Part shown: positions 1 to 10,048 of the stretch, one piece after another
Layout: each line of letters begins with the position of its first letter
Numbering within the stretch: the first letter of the stretch is position 1
NCBI RefSeq assembly: GCF_031344075.1
Contig: NZ_JAVJAN010000001.1
Location: 1-64,000 of the forward strand
Reading direction: 5' to 3'
Source of the DNA: Clostridium aquiflavi
Lineage (GTDB): Bacteria > Bacillota > Clostridia > Clostridiales > Clostridiaceae
Length of the DNA stretch: 64,000 bases
Translations under genes and position numbers: made by a program
Notes under the pieces: generated by a model
The model's database searches: none
Told to the model about the DNA's origin: nothing
Seen by the model: only the letters and a program-made list of their open reading frames with translations

Positions 1-3000
1 TTCTTTATTGTAGTATTCTGGGCTTATATGCCTTATGACATTTCCATTTGCATCATAATAAAATCTTTCAATTCCACCATCTGGGTAAATAGTTTTTATC
101 TTTCTATTATCTTTATCATAAACATGCTCTATTCCTAATCCATTCTCAGTTTTATCATCGTAATAATTAGGATTTATTTCTTTTATTATGTTTCCTTCAC
201 TATCTCGTATACTTTTATCTATAATTCCAAGTGGATTCTTTATTGATATAAGTCTATCCATATGGTCATATTTATAGTAATAACCTTGTCCATTTTGCTT
301 ATTATTTAAACATGCATTAGGAGTATAAATACTTATAAGATTACCCATCTTATCATAATATTTTAATGTTACATTTCCATTTCCATCTTTTATTTTTGAA
401 ACATAGTCAAGATTATTATATCCAAATTCAATAGTTCCATAATCTGTTGATATTGATGTATTTCTTCCTACTTCATCATATTCATATTCATAATCATAAC
501 CACTGTTAGTAATTACTCTTACAGGGTCTTTTCCTTTTTTACCTTCTATAAAACTACCACTATCATATTCATAGTTTGAAATATTTCCATTTCCATCAAC
601 CTTAGCTGTTATTCTTCCATAAGAATCATATGTGTAACTTTCAGTTTTATATTCTCCAACTGAAATCTTTGTTTTCTTCTCTAATAAATTTCCTTTACTA
701 TCATAAGTAAATAGTATTTCTTTTCCTAAATTATCTCTTTCTTTTAATAAATTTTGTTCTTCATCATAAATATATTCTTTAACTAAACCATTTGATAATG
801 TTTCTTTTAGTAAACTTCCATATTCATTAAATACTTTGAAAGTTTCAAATCCATTTCTATCTTTTATATAATTTTTATTTTCATGTTCATCATACTTAAA
901 TTCTTCTGTTGTTCCATCTTCATAAAATAAATGAGTTATCAATCCATCTTTATTAAATCTTGTTTTTTCAGTTCTTTTACTTTGTTCATAATAAAAACTA
1001 ACTTCTTTATTAATATCATCATAAGTTATTATACAACTATCATTATTAGGGAAATCTTGTCTTATTACTCTTCCTCTTTTATCAAAGAAATTTTTTGTAT
1101 AAGTTTGTCCATTCTGATCTGTTATACTGTCTATAAATCCTTCATCGTTATAAGTATATCTTGTTATTCCCTGATCAACATGAATTACTTCTGTTAAGTA
1201 ATCTCCATTATATCTATATTGAACAGCTCTACCCAATTCATCTTTTATTTGAATTACCTTATTATCCTTATACGTAAAGAATAATCTGTAATTTGAAAAT
1301 GTTGTTAATGTTTCAATATGATTTTCAATATAAGTAAAAGTTAATTCATTTCCAACTTTATCTGTTACTTTTAATATTTTTCCTGACGAATCATATGTGT
1401 ATATTTTTTTATCTATATATGACTTAAATATCCAGTGATTTTTTTCTGCTTTTAATGTGTATATTTCTGCTGCGCCTTTGTCATTTACCCATTCATCATT
1501 AATTTTATTAAATGTTTCAATATGACCATCTGTGCATAGTACATAGGCAGAATCGCCTTTTATTTCCATTGTAGTCTCAAAATTTGTTGTCCAGCATTTT
1601 CCTAAGACTCCTACTCTAGGATTTACAGATTCGTATTTTCTTTCTATCTTAAATTCATCATTAATATCTGGAAGTACTACATCTGTTGCTGGTATATATA
1701 AACTTCCTGTTGCTCCATCTACTGGATCTGAAAAACAAAGCTTATTACTAACATAAGATCTTAATAAATTTTTACTAATATCTGATTCTCCAGTTGTTGC
1801 ATAGTCTGTTAATGAACTTATAGCTGTATCTCCAAGCACTCTAAGTTTTCCTATTGTTTTACACTTAACGCCTGCCTTTTCCATCTTTTTTAATTTATTA
1901 ATAACACCATTGTTAATACCACTTGAACCACATACTGTACACGCCGATTTTATATAATCAATTGGACTCATATCAATTCTACCATCTTGTCCATAATCCA
2001 TCATGGCATTAAGACCAATGTCCCCTATAGCATCCATAGCAGCTTTCTTTATTGCTGGTTTAATTGCTTCTTTAATTACTTTTTTTGTTGCTGCTTGCAT
2101 TGCTTCTTTTGTCATTGCACCTTCAAATTCAGCTGTAGTTCCAGCTGATAGAATTGTAATACAAACTCCTGAAACTAATACTGCACCATATGTTACTAGA
2201 TTATATAATGTATCATTTCCTCCAAACACTGTGTCTCTCACAAAGTTAGAGGACTGTGAAAAATCTCCGCTATCTAAAGCCTTGGCATAGTCTTGAACAC
2301 CTTCTTTAGCCATAGCTGCTCCTGATATAGCTGAAAATGTCCCTGAAACTAATGCAACTGCAGCTACTGTACCAACTCCACCAGTAGCAACTATTGCAGC
2401 TCCTGCAGCAACTATTGCTACTGCTCCCACTACACAAGCAAATACTCCAAAACCCGCCTTATTTTTAGCTTCTTGTACTTTTTGTCTTTCTACATTTTCT
2501 GCTTGTGCATTAATAGCATTAATTCTCTCTTCATCATCTTTATTTCTATTTGCTATTGCTTCTGGTAATTCTATAGCATCTTTAATGGTTCCTTCATATT
2601 TTATTAATGGTCCTTGTAGAAAAGTTTCATCTACAATTTCTATTCCACATGTATTACCTTTACTAATACCAATTTTTTTACCAGCGGATAATTGAATTAC
2701 TTGTGGTTTTAAAGCTTCTTCTCCTCCAGCACCATCGCGCATTCCCAGCTGTATATCTTCACTAGCTATAATATTAACATTTTGTCCACATATTGATATA
2801 TCACCTGACTGTGACATATTTACTGCAACTGAATTACTATTATCTGCTGCAAAATTTATACTACTTGGAGAAAGAGCCATCCCACTTCCTGCCGTATGTG
2901 AAAATGATTTTATATCAGGATTTTGTGTTTTACTTGCATATTGTCCATTAGCATCTGTATTTCTCACTGCATGAACTGCTATAGCTTCACTTTCATCATT

Positions 3001-4032
3001 CGTTGGAAAATATATATGAACTATACTCTCTTTTTCAGGCATACAATACCAACTGCTACTTTCAATTGCATAGGTAAAATACTTTTCATTTGAATATGAT
3101 TCATTTTTTTCATCTATATGAAAATGAACACTCATGGTATTTCCTTGTACATCTTTTACAGTTGCAGGAAGACCCATTCCAAATATTTTCTTGTTAGTTT
3201 TATAAATACTTCTTAATCCTCTTTTGATACATAATGTATATATTTTTCTTACTTCTTCTTTATAAATTTCTATATCTATTTTAGATACTATACAAGAAAT
3301 GTTATTGAATATAACTTTTTCACCTAATAATAAATTTTCATTACATACTACTGTCCATTTCGTATATTCTTGTATAAAATTATCTTCTAAACCTAAATAT
3401 TCTCGTTTATTATAACTATCTATATCTTTTAAAACTTCATAATCTTCTAATATTATTTCCTTTTTCTTATCTAATTCAAGTAATCCAAAATAAAATCTTC
3501 CATACTCTTCTGTTACTTCTGGAACTAATAAGGCATTAAAATGACTTGCTATTCTTTTTAGGAATTCCCAATCAGTTTCTTCATATTGAAGAATAAATTC
3601 TCCTATTTTATCATTGTTTTCTAAATTGTATACATAATTTTTCTTATCATAAGATTCTAATACTTTACCTATTACTTCATTATAAGTCATATCCAAATTA
3701 CAAAAAGTTCTGCTATTTTTCTTTATATCAAACTGTTTGGTAAATGAAATACAATTAAGTTCCATGATTAAAACATCATTTTCATATACCATATGAACAT
3801 TTCTTATTTTACCTATAAATAATTTAGAATTATCACTTTCATTTTTATTTGATACTGCTATCTTTTCATTACTTAAATCTTTATTTGTATATTCTGCTAC
3901 TTTTCCTTCAGCTATTAATAATTTAATATACAACTGTCCATGGTCATTTAAAGACATTGTTATTTTCATATCTTCAACTCTTATAGCTTCATATGGGATA
4001 TCTATATTAAATTCCTTGTATATAAGTAACAT
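1..4032 (-). CDS. VgrG-RHS fusion polymorphic toxin, 3' end outside window
   Basis: The reading frame stays open from an ATG at 4032 to the left edge (1344 codons), so the C-terminal toxin domain is not visible. Residues about 1-370 resemble the VgrG/gp27-gp5 spike: QYEETDWEFLKRI near 145-160 and SSWYCMPE near 327 match the two free-standing VgrG proteins of this locus. Hydrophobic Ala/Gly-rich segments lie near 515-565 and 605-630, as in RHS effectors with pre-toxin membrane helices. A DUF6531-like entry motif (DPVDGATGSLYIP) sits near 770, and YD/RHS repeats run from about 870 to the edge. An AGGAGGGAG lies 12 bases upstream, a long spacing, but an in-frame TAG directly precedes the ATG. 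Spike and RHS cocoon in one chain implies a self-loading effector of the injection system. The toxin activity is unknown. Confidence 0.85.
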   Translation of the reverse strand, partial: MLLIYKEFNIDIPYEAIRVEDMKITMSLNDHGQLYIKLLIAEGKVAEYTNKDLSNEKIAVSNKNESDNSKLFIGKIRNVHMVYENDVLIMELNCISFTKQFDIKKNSRTFCNLDMTYNEVIGKVLESYDKKNYVYNLENNDKIGEFILQYEETDWEFLKRIASHFNALLVPEVTEEYGRFYFGLLELDKKKEIILEDYEVLKDIDSYNKREYLGLEDNFIQEYTKWTVVCNENLLLGEKVIFNNISCIVSKIDIEIYKEEVRKIYTLCIKRGLRSIYKTNKKIFGMGLPATVKDVQGNTMSVHFHIDEKNESYSNEKYFTYAIESSSWYCMPEKESIVHIYFPTNDESEAIAVHAVRNTDANGQYASKTQNPDIKSFSHTAGSGMALSPSSINFAADNSNSVAVNMSQSGDISICGQNVNIIASEDIQLGMRDGAGGEEALKPQVIQLSAGKKIGISKGNTCGIEIVDETFLQGPLIKYEGTIKDAIELPEAIANRNKDDEERINAINAQAENVERQKVQEAKNKAGFGVFACVVGAVAIVAAGAAIVATGGVGTVAAVALVSGTFSAISGAAMAKEGVQDYAKALDSGDFSQSSNFVRDTVFGGNDTLYNLVTYGAVLVSGVCITILSAGTTAEFEGAMTKEAMQAATKKVIKEAIKPAIKKAAMDAIGDIGLNAMMDYGQDGRIDMSPIDYIKSACTVCGSSGINNGVINKLKKMEKAGVKCKTIGKLRVLGDTAISSLTDYATTGESDISKNLLRSYVSNKLCFSDPVDGATGSLYIPATDVVLPDINDEFKIERKYESVNPRVGVLGKCWTTNFETTMEIKGDSAYVLCTDGHIETFNKINDEWVNDKGAAEIYTLKAEKNHWIFKSYIDKKIYTYDSSGKILKVTDKVGNELTFTYIENHIETLTTFSNYRLFFTYKDNKVIQIKDELGRAVQYRYNGDYLTEVIHVDQGITRYTYNDEGFIDSITDQNGQTYTKNFFDKRGRVIRQDFPNNDSCIITYDDINKEVSFYYEQSKRTEKTRFNKDGLITHLFYEDGTTEEFKYDEHENKNYIKDRNGFETFKVFNEYGSLLKETLSNGLVKEYIYDEEQNLLKERDNLGKEILFTYDSKGNLLEKKTKISVGEYKTESYTYDSYGRITAKVDGNGNISNYEYDSGSFIEGKKGKDPVRVITNSGYDYEYEYDEVGRNTSISTDYGTIEFGYNNLDYVSKIKDGNGNVTLKYYDKMGNLISIYTPNACLNNKQNGQGYYYKYDHMDRLISIKNPLGIIDKSIRDSEGNIIKEINPNYYDDKTENGLGIEHVYDKDNRKIKTIYPDGGIERFYYDANGNVIRHISPEYYNKE

Positions 4033-4060
4033 CTATCTCGTCCACTCCCTCCTAATTTAA

Positions 4061-4810
4061 TTAATCTCTCTGTCCACTTGTAAATATAGTTATTTCACCA
4101 TCATAACCACAACTTAATTTGCATTTTCCAAGAAGTGCTGGTTTGCCATCAATTAAAACATCCTCTTTTCCATCTGGCCATTCATCTACAAATATTTGTG
4201 GATCACATTTTCCTGCACAATTAGCCGCTAAACTTTCTTCGCTATCACATACATCACCTGAAGATTTAAAAAAGAAATTTTTAACTTTATTTATAAATCC
4301 ACCTTCATTTTCTTTTTTTACTTTATCTAATATTTCCTTTGCTGCTTCCTGTACATCAGGATTTTTAGGACTTCTACATATTCCAAAATTTCTTATGTTT
4401 ACATTTGGTACGCAATCTCCTACATTTAATTGAGGAATCCCTTGTATAAACTCACCATGACCTTTAGTTACAACTAGATAACTTTCATGATCTGCTTTAC
4501 TGCACAAAATAACAGCAGTATGAAGTATATACGTATTTTCTAACTCTTTTAATCTAGCATTACATTCATCTGTATCTGGTATAAATGCTGGATCCGGTTT
4601 TTCTTCTTCTGATTTTGAATCTTCTCCTTTGGAACTTTCTTCATTTTTCCCTGTAACTGCATTACCAATATCTTCTGATAAATACTTTGCAGAATTTACA
4701 GCTGCTGCTCCAAGCTCTTTAGCAGAACTTACAGTTTCATTTATTATTTCTCCTGTTTCTTTGATTACATCCTTTGCTACTGAACCTAAAAAATCTCCTA
4801 TTTCACTCAT
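4061..4810 (-). CDS. PAAR-like (DUF4280-type) spike-tip protein
   Basis: This 249-aa protein has a charged, Ser/Glu/Lys-rich N-terminal third. A cysteine-containing PAAR-like domain follows: HGEFIQGIPQLNVGDCVPNV near 122-140, then FGICRS, a NCAGKCDP cluster near 197, and a C-terminal PALLGKCKLSCGYDGEI ending in GQ. DUF4280 proteins are PAAR-like and are expected to sharpen the VgrG spike. The start is well supported by GAGGTGA six bases before the ATG. It lies 2 bp after the Imm11-like gene and about 30 bp before the VgrG-RHS gene, so all three are probably cotranscribed. The paired cysteines may bind a metal (inference). Family assignment is by motif, not by search. Confidence 0.75.
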   Translation of the reverse strand: MSEIGDFLGSVAKDVIKETGEIINETVSSAKELGAAAVNSAKYLSEDIGNAVTGKNEESSKGEDSKSEEEKPDPAFIPDTDECNARLKELENTYILHTAVILCSKADHESYLVVTKGHGEFIQGIPQLNVGDCVPNVNIRNFGICRSPKNPDVQEAAKEILDKVKKENEGGFINKVKNFFFKSSGDVCDSEESLAANCAGKCDPQIFVDEWPDGKEDVLIDGKPALLGKCKLSCGYDGEITIFTSGQRD

Positions 4811-4811
4811 T

Positions 4812-5330
4812 TTATATCACCTCAACTTTTTCAAATTTTATTCCTGTAAACCTCCTTTTTAATATGCTTTCTGCTACATCAAGTGAAACTACGAAATAAT
4901 ATTCTACCCCTGCTTTTATTTGAAAAATATTGTAATCTCCTATTTTCTTTTTATCTAAAATTATTTTATCTACCCATCCATTTTTAAAATATGTTGTTTT
5001 GTCACTTAAAGCATCTACAGTGTCTGTAAGCACTAATCTATAAACTTTCTGAATTTTCATTTTTAAGCTCGTAAAAAATGCCAATTTATATACTATTGTA
5101 TTTTCATACATTTTAAATACTTTATGGATTTCATCAGAAACAAGTAATACAGGAGCTTGTATAAAATCAGGATAAACACTGTTTTCGTTACATTTTATTG
5201 GAATGTTAGTAGAATCTTTAAAGGTACTTTCATTTTCCTTAAATAAAATCATTTTTTTACTATTATTAAATCCTTCTATCTCAATAGCATTTTCTAAATC
5301 TCTATCTTGTTTTAAAATAAAGTAATTCAT
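4812..5330 (-). CDS. Imm11/DUF1629-like protein, possible immunity or effector adaptor
   Basis: This 172-aa soluble protein has no signal peptide. Its layout (N-terminal half with a PVLLVSDEIHKVF segment, then YRLVLTDTVDALSD and a C-terminal YYFVVSLDVAESILKRRFTGIKFEKV) resembles the Imm11/DUF1629 family found in polymorphic-toxin loci. The match is by eye and weak. Its start overlaps the pentapeptide stop by one base (TAATG) and it ends 2 bp before the PAAR-like gene. It therefore belongs to the spike/effector cassette rather than lying after a toxin, where immunity genes usually sit. An adaptor role is as plausible as immunity. Confidence 0.45.
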   Translation of the reverse strand: MNYFILKQDRDLENAIEIEGFNNSKKMILFKENESTFKDSTNIPIKCNENSVYPDFIQAPVLLVSDEIHKVFKMYENTIVYKLAFFTSLKMKIQKVYRLVLTDTVDALSDKTTYFKNGWVDKIILDKKKIGDYNIFQIKAGVEYYFVVSLDVAESILKRRFTGIKFEKVEVI

Positions 5331-6475
5331 TATTTTAACTCACCCCATATATTTATATCTTGAAGTTGTTCTGGTGTTATATGAATAAATGGTATAACTT
5401 CTTCATTAAATAATGCTTCTTTTAAATCACTTCCTTCAAAGCTTACCTTATGAAATTTAGCATCAATAAAATTAACACTTTTTAAATTACAATTAATGAA
5501 ATTTATCCTATATAATGAAGACTTATAAAATGAAACATCTTCAAGGTTACAATTATTAAATGTAACCTCAATGCAATCAGAATAGTTAAAGTTACATGCT
5601 CTTAAATCACTATTGATAAAATTAATTGTATTTAGACTAGTGTTTTTAAAAATGCTCCCTGTCATTATTGAATTCTTAATATTACACTTTACAAATTCAG
5701 TATTATTAAATTTACCTCTAGGTACACTACACTCTATAATATTAATTTCTGTTAATTTACTTTCTTTAAAATTTGCATATAAAAGGTCCTGATTCTTTAA
5801 CTCACATTCATTTAAAGTACTTTTTGTAAAAATCGGATAAATGTATGGATTTTTAGTAAATCCTATTAAATCTTTAGTTTCCTTTTTTCTATAATCCATA
5901 GCAAATATAGTTTTACTTTCTTCTCTATATTCACTCCATTTAATTAGATAATATTCATCGAGGAATACGTTTTTTATCTTTTCATTATCATCTAAATCAT
6001 ACATATATTCTCTTGCTATATTTTCTATACTGTAATAACATTCTTTTACTATGTTAAAAACTATATTTTGAATATCGTAATTATTTACTTTTCCAAGGTA
6101 GACTTTCTTTTTCTTTATAAGAACTTGTTTTAATTCTATAAAAGGTTCAAATAAAAACTTTAGATTAATTTCTTCATATACTGAATCCTCATCAAGATAC
6201 CAACTTCTGTTATATCCATGGAGCCATATTATATAGCTGTCATCTAAAACATTAGTTCTTAGAAGTTCATATTGTAAAACATTTAATAAGTAATTTTTAT
6301 TGTAATCTCTAACATTACATACTTTTTTATTTAAATTTACTATGCTATCTATCAAAATCTCGCACAGTATGTCTTTATATTGCTTTAAATTTTCTTCAAA
6401 TCTTAATTTATATTCATTAATAATTTTATTAACAACTTTTTCATTAAAATCCTTTAATGCTTCTTCTCTATTCAC
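5330..6475 (-). CDS. Pentapeptide-repeat protein of the spike/effector cassette
   Basis: The 381-aa protein begins at a GTG preceded by AAAGGAGGAG. Residues 1-220 are a helical, charged region of no recognised family. Residues about 230-365 are pentapeptide repeats of the form (N/D)(F/L)xxx, seen as ANFKE, GKFNN, CNFNY, CNLED, VNFID and SDLKE, which should fold as a right-handed beta helix. The gene sits between a VgrG and the Imm11-like/PAAR-like pair and overlaps the next gene by one base. Pentapeptide proteins occur in some effector cassettes as cargo or binding proteins, so a role in loading or as an effector is inferred only from position. Confidence 0.7.
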   Translation of the reverse strand: MNREEALKDFNEKVVNKIINEYKLRFEENLKQYKDILCEILIDSIVNLNKKVCNVRDYNKNYLLNVLQYELLRTNVLDDSYIIWLHGYNRSWYLDEDSVYEEINLKFLFEPFIELKQVLIKKKKVYLGKVNNYDIQNIVFNIVKECYYSIENIAREYMYDLDDNEKIKNVFLDEYYLIKWSEYREESKTIFAMDYRKKETKDLIGFTKNPYIYPIFTKSTLNECELKNQDLLYANFKESKLTEINIIECSVPRGKFNNTEFVKCNIKNSIMTGSIFKNTSLNTINFINSDLRACNFNYSDCIEVTFNNCNLEDVSFYKSSLYRINFINCNLKSVNFIDAKFHKVSFEGSDLKEALFNEEVIPFIHITPEQLQDINIWGELK

Positions 6476-6493
6476 AATTCTCCTCCTTTCATT

Positions 6494-7927
6494 CTAATTG
6501 TTTTTAACTTGAATACCTTTCTCCTTTATTTGACCTCCTTCATCAAAGTCTATTCCTCCATTTTTGTCACAAGAAATATATATTCCTTGACCTGATGTCA
6601 TTTTAAAACTCTTTTCCGCCTCTATTTTCATATTATTTTTAGCAGTTATGTTTATATTGTTTTGGCTTACTATATTTAATGTTCCATCACTTTTTAATGC
6701 TAAATCTGCTTGTCCACCATCACATGAAATAAATACTCCATCTGGAGTAAGCTTAACTTCCTTATTATTTGCTGTTCTTAAATACTTGTTATCTGGATTA
6801 CCCATTCTATCTTCTGCTTCATCTGCCCCTTGTTCATAATTACTAACAGAACTTACTGCAAATGCTTCATCTTCATCTTTAGTTGGAAAATACACTCTAA
6901 TACTATCACCAACCTCTGGCATACAGTACCATCCACTTCCATCACTTGAAGCTGACATTGTAGAAAAGTCAAACCAATATACATCATTGCTTTTACAATC
7001 ATCGATTTCTAAGTGAATTTGTACTACATCATTCTTAACTGCTATTATCTTTCCTTGAATTGAACTTCCTATAATCTTTGTATTATAAATTTTTCTTTGT
7101 CTTAATCCACTTTGCATTCTAAGCTTATAAGTATTTTCTAATATTCCATTCTTTATCTCATAAACACATTCATATACATATAATGTTTTATTATCTAAGT
7201 CCATGTAATCTCCTAGATTTAATATAGGATAATCCATTATTTTATATGTTAAATAATCTATTTCATTAGCATCATTTAAGTAATTTTGAAGCATATAATC
7301 ATATTCTTCTAAATCTTTATACATATCATATTGGATCTTTGACAGTTGTAAATTTTTATATTGATTTTCAGCTCCTGCAATAAACGTAATATAATTAAAA
7401 TTTGCTACTGGTAATAACCCCTGATTGTATTTTGATACTATTCTTTTTAAAAACTGCCAGTCTGTTTCTTCATATTGTACAATTAGTTCACCTATTTTTT
7501 CATTTGGAATATTTAATAAGTAGGAAGAGTTTTTATACCCATCCATCACTAGCTTCATAAGAGATTGAACTGATAATGATGTATCTTGAAATGATCGTGA
7601 TTTTACTTGTATATCCATAAGATATGTCATACTTTTTGCTTCTATTTTAATTGTATATACCTCATCTATAACTTCTACTTCTATATTAGTAACAATTCCA
7701 TAAAATAAAGTTTCTCTTTTTTCTGTATTGTAATAAATTTCTATTTCTTTGTTTTTAGTAGTATTATTAATGTCTTCAATATTTTCATTATTAATAATAC
7801 CAATCATCTTTAAAGTAGAATGATTATTTATAGAATTTTTTATGCATAAAGTTCGAATTGATTGAATTGAATATCCATCTACTCTTATATCCTCATAACT
7901 AATTGCATTTATAATGTTATTGGACAT
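6494..7927 (-). CDS. VgrG-like spike protein (second free-standing copy)
   Basis: This 477-aa protein is a phage late-control D/VgrG-type spike. The gp27-like part includes QYEETDWQFLKRI at 151-163. The gp5-like OB region has GSGWYCMPEVGDSIRVYFP near 330-350. The C-terminus has short beta repeats (NINITAKNNMKIEAE) typical of the needle. SD AAAGGAG precedes the ATG. It is clearly paralogous to the 8589-10031 gene and to the N-terminus of the VgrG-RHS gene. Three different spikes in one locus suggest that separate effector sets share one sheath and tube. It carries no C-terminal toxin extension. Confidence 0.85.
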   Translation of the reverse strand: MSNNIINAISYEDIRVDGYSIQSIRTLCIKNSINNHSTLKMIGIINNENIEDINNTTKNKEIEIYYNTEKRETLFYGIVTNIEVEVIDEVYTIKIEAKSMTYLMDIQVKSRSFQDTSLSVQSLMKLVMDGYKNSSYLLNIPNEKIGELIVQYEETDWQFLKRIVSKYNQGLLPVANFNYITFIAGAENQYKNLQLSKIQYDMYKDLEEYDYMLQNYLNDANEIDYLTYKIMDYPILNLGDYMDLDNKTLYVYECVYEIKNGILENTYKLRMQSGLRQRKIYNTKIIGSSIQGKIIAVKNDVVQIHLEIDDCKSNDVYWFDFSTMSASSDGSGWYCMPEVGDSIRVYFPTKDEDEAFAVSSVSNYEQGADEAEDRMGNPDNKYLRTANNKEVKLTPDGVFISCDGGQADLALKSDGTLNIVSQNNINITAKNNMKIEAEKSFKMTSGQGIYISCDKNGGIDFDEGGQIKEKGIQVKNN

Positions 7928-7951
7928 GAAATTTCTCCTTTCATAATTATT

Positions 7952-8560
7952 TTATATAAATCTCATAAGTTTAACACTTGCTTTAATTAAAAGTTCCCAT
8001 TCTTTTATATCTTTATAAAAGCAATTATAATTACCAATTGACACTGTACCTTTATAATCTCTTAAAAAAACAAGATTATATAGTTGTCCTTTAGCAGTAG
8101 GTGTTTTATATGTTGCAAAAAATACTGTTGAATCTCCTAGTTTAAACTTACCTTCTTCTATCCATTCCATATAAATTTTCGTTTCTTTAAAATTTTTTTG
8201 GATTGCAGATTTTATTGTGTTAAAGTTTTGTTTTTTAGTACATTGATTTATATAATTTCCATTAAAACTTATACCTTGTAAATTATTAACTAATACTAAA
8301 TTTTTATCTGTATTAACTTTCACTTCAAAAAAGGATTCTGGAACAGGTAATTCAAACTTCCCATCATAAAAAACTTTTTTAGTAAATATAATTTTTTTAT
8401 CATTAATTATAACTTCACCATTTTTTATTCCTTCACAAACTTCTTCTAATGTTATTTCCTTTTCATTAACTATAGGTTCATTTTTTAATCTTTCCTCTTC
8501 CTCTTTGTCAATTCTTTGTTGTAACTTTAATTTAGCTATTTTTTCATCTATATTACTCAT
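7952..8560 (-). CDS. DcrB/EagR-like (DUF1795-type) putative effector chaperone
   Basis: The 202-aa protein starts with a charged coiled-coil-like segment (residues 1-40). A roughly 150-residue domain with the DcrB/PsbP-like strand pattern follows: GKFELPVPESFFEVKV, a strand with NLQGISFNGNY, a helix, then GQLYNLVFLRDYKG and a final WELLIKASVKLMRF helix. In proteobacterial T6SS, DUF1795 (EagR) proteins are chaperones that bind the transmembrane segments of PAAR-RHS effectors. Here the gene lies between two vgrG genes, in a locus whose RHS protein has hydrophobic segments, which fits that role. The family call is by pattern only. Confidence 0.5.
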   Translation of the reverse strand: MSNIDEKIAKLKLQQRIDKEEEERLKNEPIVNEKEITLEEVCEGIKNGEVIINDKKIIFTKKVFYDGKFELPVPESFFEVKVNTDKNLVLVNNLQGISFNGNYINQCTKKQNFNTIKSAIQKNFKETKIYMEWIEEGKFKLGDSTVFFATYKTPTAKGQLYNLVFLRDYKGTVSIGNYNCFYKDIKEWELLIKASVKLMRFI

Positions 8561-8588
8561 AAATTCCTCTCTTTCTTCAATTTAAACA

Positions 8589-10031
8589 TTATCCATTATT
8601 AGCAACTCTTGTTCCTGTTGCTAATATTTCATCACCCTCAGACATAACTAAGCTACTTCCTGATTCACATTGTATATCTATACTTTTTTTGGCACAGATT
8701 GTCATTTCTTCTTCTGCTCTTAAAGATAATGATTGTGCACATGATATATTTACATTTTGTTGACCTGTTATTTCTACCGTTCCATCATTATTAAGATTTA
8801 CAGAAGCTTGTCCACCAGAGGACGTAATATTAACACCATTAGGGGTAAACTTAACTTCTTGTCCTGAATCTGCTTTTAATGATTTAATATCCGGATTAGA
8901 CATTCTATCATTTTCAGCTTCTGCTCCTGTTTTTCCTTTATTAGTTCCTATAGAGTTTACAACAAATGCCTTACTTTCATCCTTAGTTGGACAATTTAAT
9001 CTTATTCTCTCACCAACTTCTGGCATACAATACCATCCTCCACCATCTGGTGAAGAAGCAACTGTAGCATATGGAAACCAATAAGCTGTTGATGCATCTA
9101 TTTCTTCACTAATTTCTAATTTTACTTTAACTCTGTCTCTTTGAACTTCTAAGATACTACCATTAATTGATATTCCTATAACATTCATGTTATATAAACG
9201 TCTCGATCTAATTCCACCCTTTGGCGATAATTCATATATATTTTTTAAATTTCCTTCATCAATTTCATAAATAGATTTTTTAATGTATAAATCATGCCCT
9301 TTAAAATCAAAATATTCTCCTGTATTAAATACTTCTAAAGTTTTAATAGTATACATAATAAAATCTGTCTCTAATATTTCTGGCATATCATTATTTTTCA
9401 CATCATTATATTCTTTTATATTTTTAGAAATTGTATAATTAAATATTTTCTTCTTTGGTTCTATAGATATATCTGGAATTCCTAAATATAAATGAATACC
9501 ATCATTTTTTATGTCGCTTATAATACTTTGGTGATATCTAGATACTATTCGTTTTAAAAATTCATAATCAGTTTCATTGTACTGAAGTACAAATTTTCCA
9601 ATTGGTTCATTAGGAATGTTTGTGTCATAAACTGCACCTTTATATGAACTCATAACTTCACTAATTAATTCATGTGTAGTCATATTAATATTTTGAAAAT
9701 CTCGTTTTTTCTTATACATATCTAACATATAAGTAAAGCTTTTAGCTTCTATAGACATTACATAAACTTCTTGTATAACATTAACTCTAATTTTTGTAAC
9801 TATACCATTAAATAATGAAATACTTTCATCACCTTTTTGATAATATACTTTAATAGGCGTGTCTTCATCTGTAGATAATACATAATCATCTTTTAATGAA
9901 TCATCTATTATACCTGTAACTTTTAAAATCCCATGATTATTTATTTCATTTTCTATTTTTAGGTCTTTTATATGTTGAAATTCATAAGGATATATTCTTA
10001 AGTTTTCATATGATATAAATTCTTCTGCCAT
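8589..10031 (-). CDS. VgrG-like spike protein (first free-standing copy)
   Basis: This 480-aa protein is a paralog of the gene at 6494. It has QYNETDYEFLKRIVSRYHQ near 150, GGGWYCMPEVGERIRL near 333, an NGVNITSSGGQASV turn and a C-terminal beta-repeat needle (VEITGQQNVNISCAQSLSLRAE). An SD of the AGAGGGAGTGA type precedes the ATG. It begins about 17 bp after the putative baseplate gene, so it heads the spike cassette. The three VgrG regions of the locus differ most in the N-terminal 100 residues, which may reflect different partners. Confidence 0.85.
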   Translation of the reverse strand: MAEEFISYENLRIYPYEFQHIKDLKIENEINNHGILKVTGIIDDSLKDDYVLSTDEDTPIKVYYQKGDESISLFNGIVTKIRVNVIQEVYVMSIEAKSFTYMLDMYKKKRDFQNINMTTHELISEVMSSYKGAVYDTNIPNEPIGKFVLQYNETDYEFLKRIVSRYHQSIISDIKNDGIHLYLGIPDISIEPKKKIFNYTISKNIKEYNDVKNNDMPEILETDFIMYTIKTLEVFNTGEYFDFKGHDLYIKKSIYEIDEGNLKNIYELSPKGGIRSRRLYNMNVIGISINGSILEVQRDRVKVKLEISEEIDASTAYWFPYATVASSPDGGGWYCMPEVGERIRLNCPTKDESKAFVVNSIGTNKGKTGAEAENDRMSNPDIKSLKADSGQEVKFTPNGVNITSSGGQASVNLNNDGTVEITGQQNVNISCAQSLSLRAEEEMTICAKKSIDIQCESGSSLVMSEGDEILATGTRVANNG

Positions 10032-10048
10032 AATTTAATCACTCCCTC

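Noticed and set aside
931..2290. Plus-strand frames inside the VgrG-RHS gene
   Set aside because: They are antisense shadows of a long, well-supported minus-strand gene; low-complexity and without ribosome binding sites.
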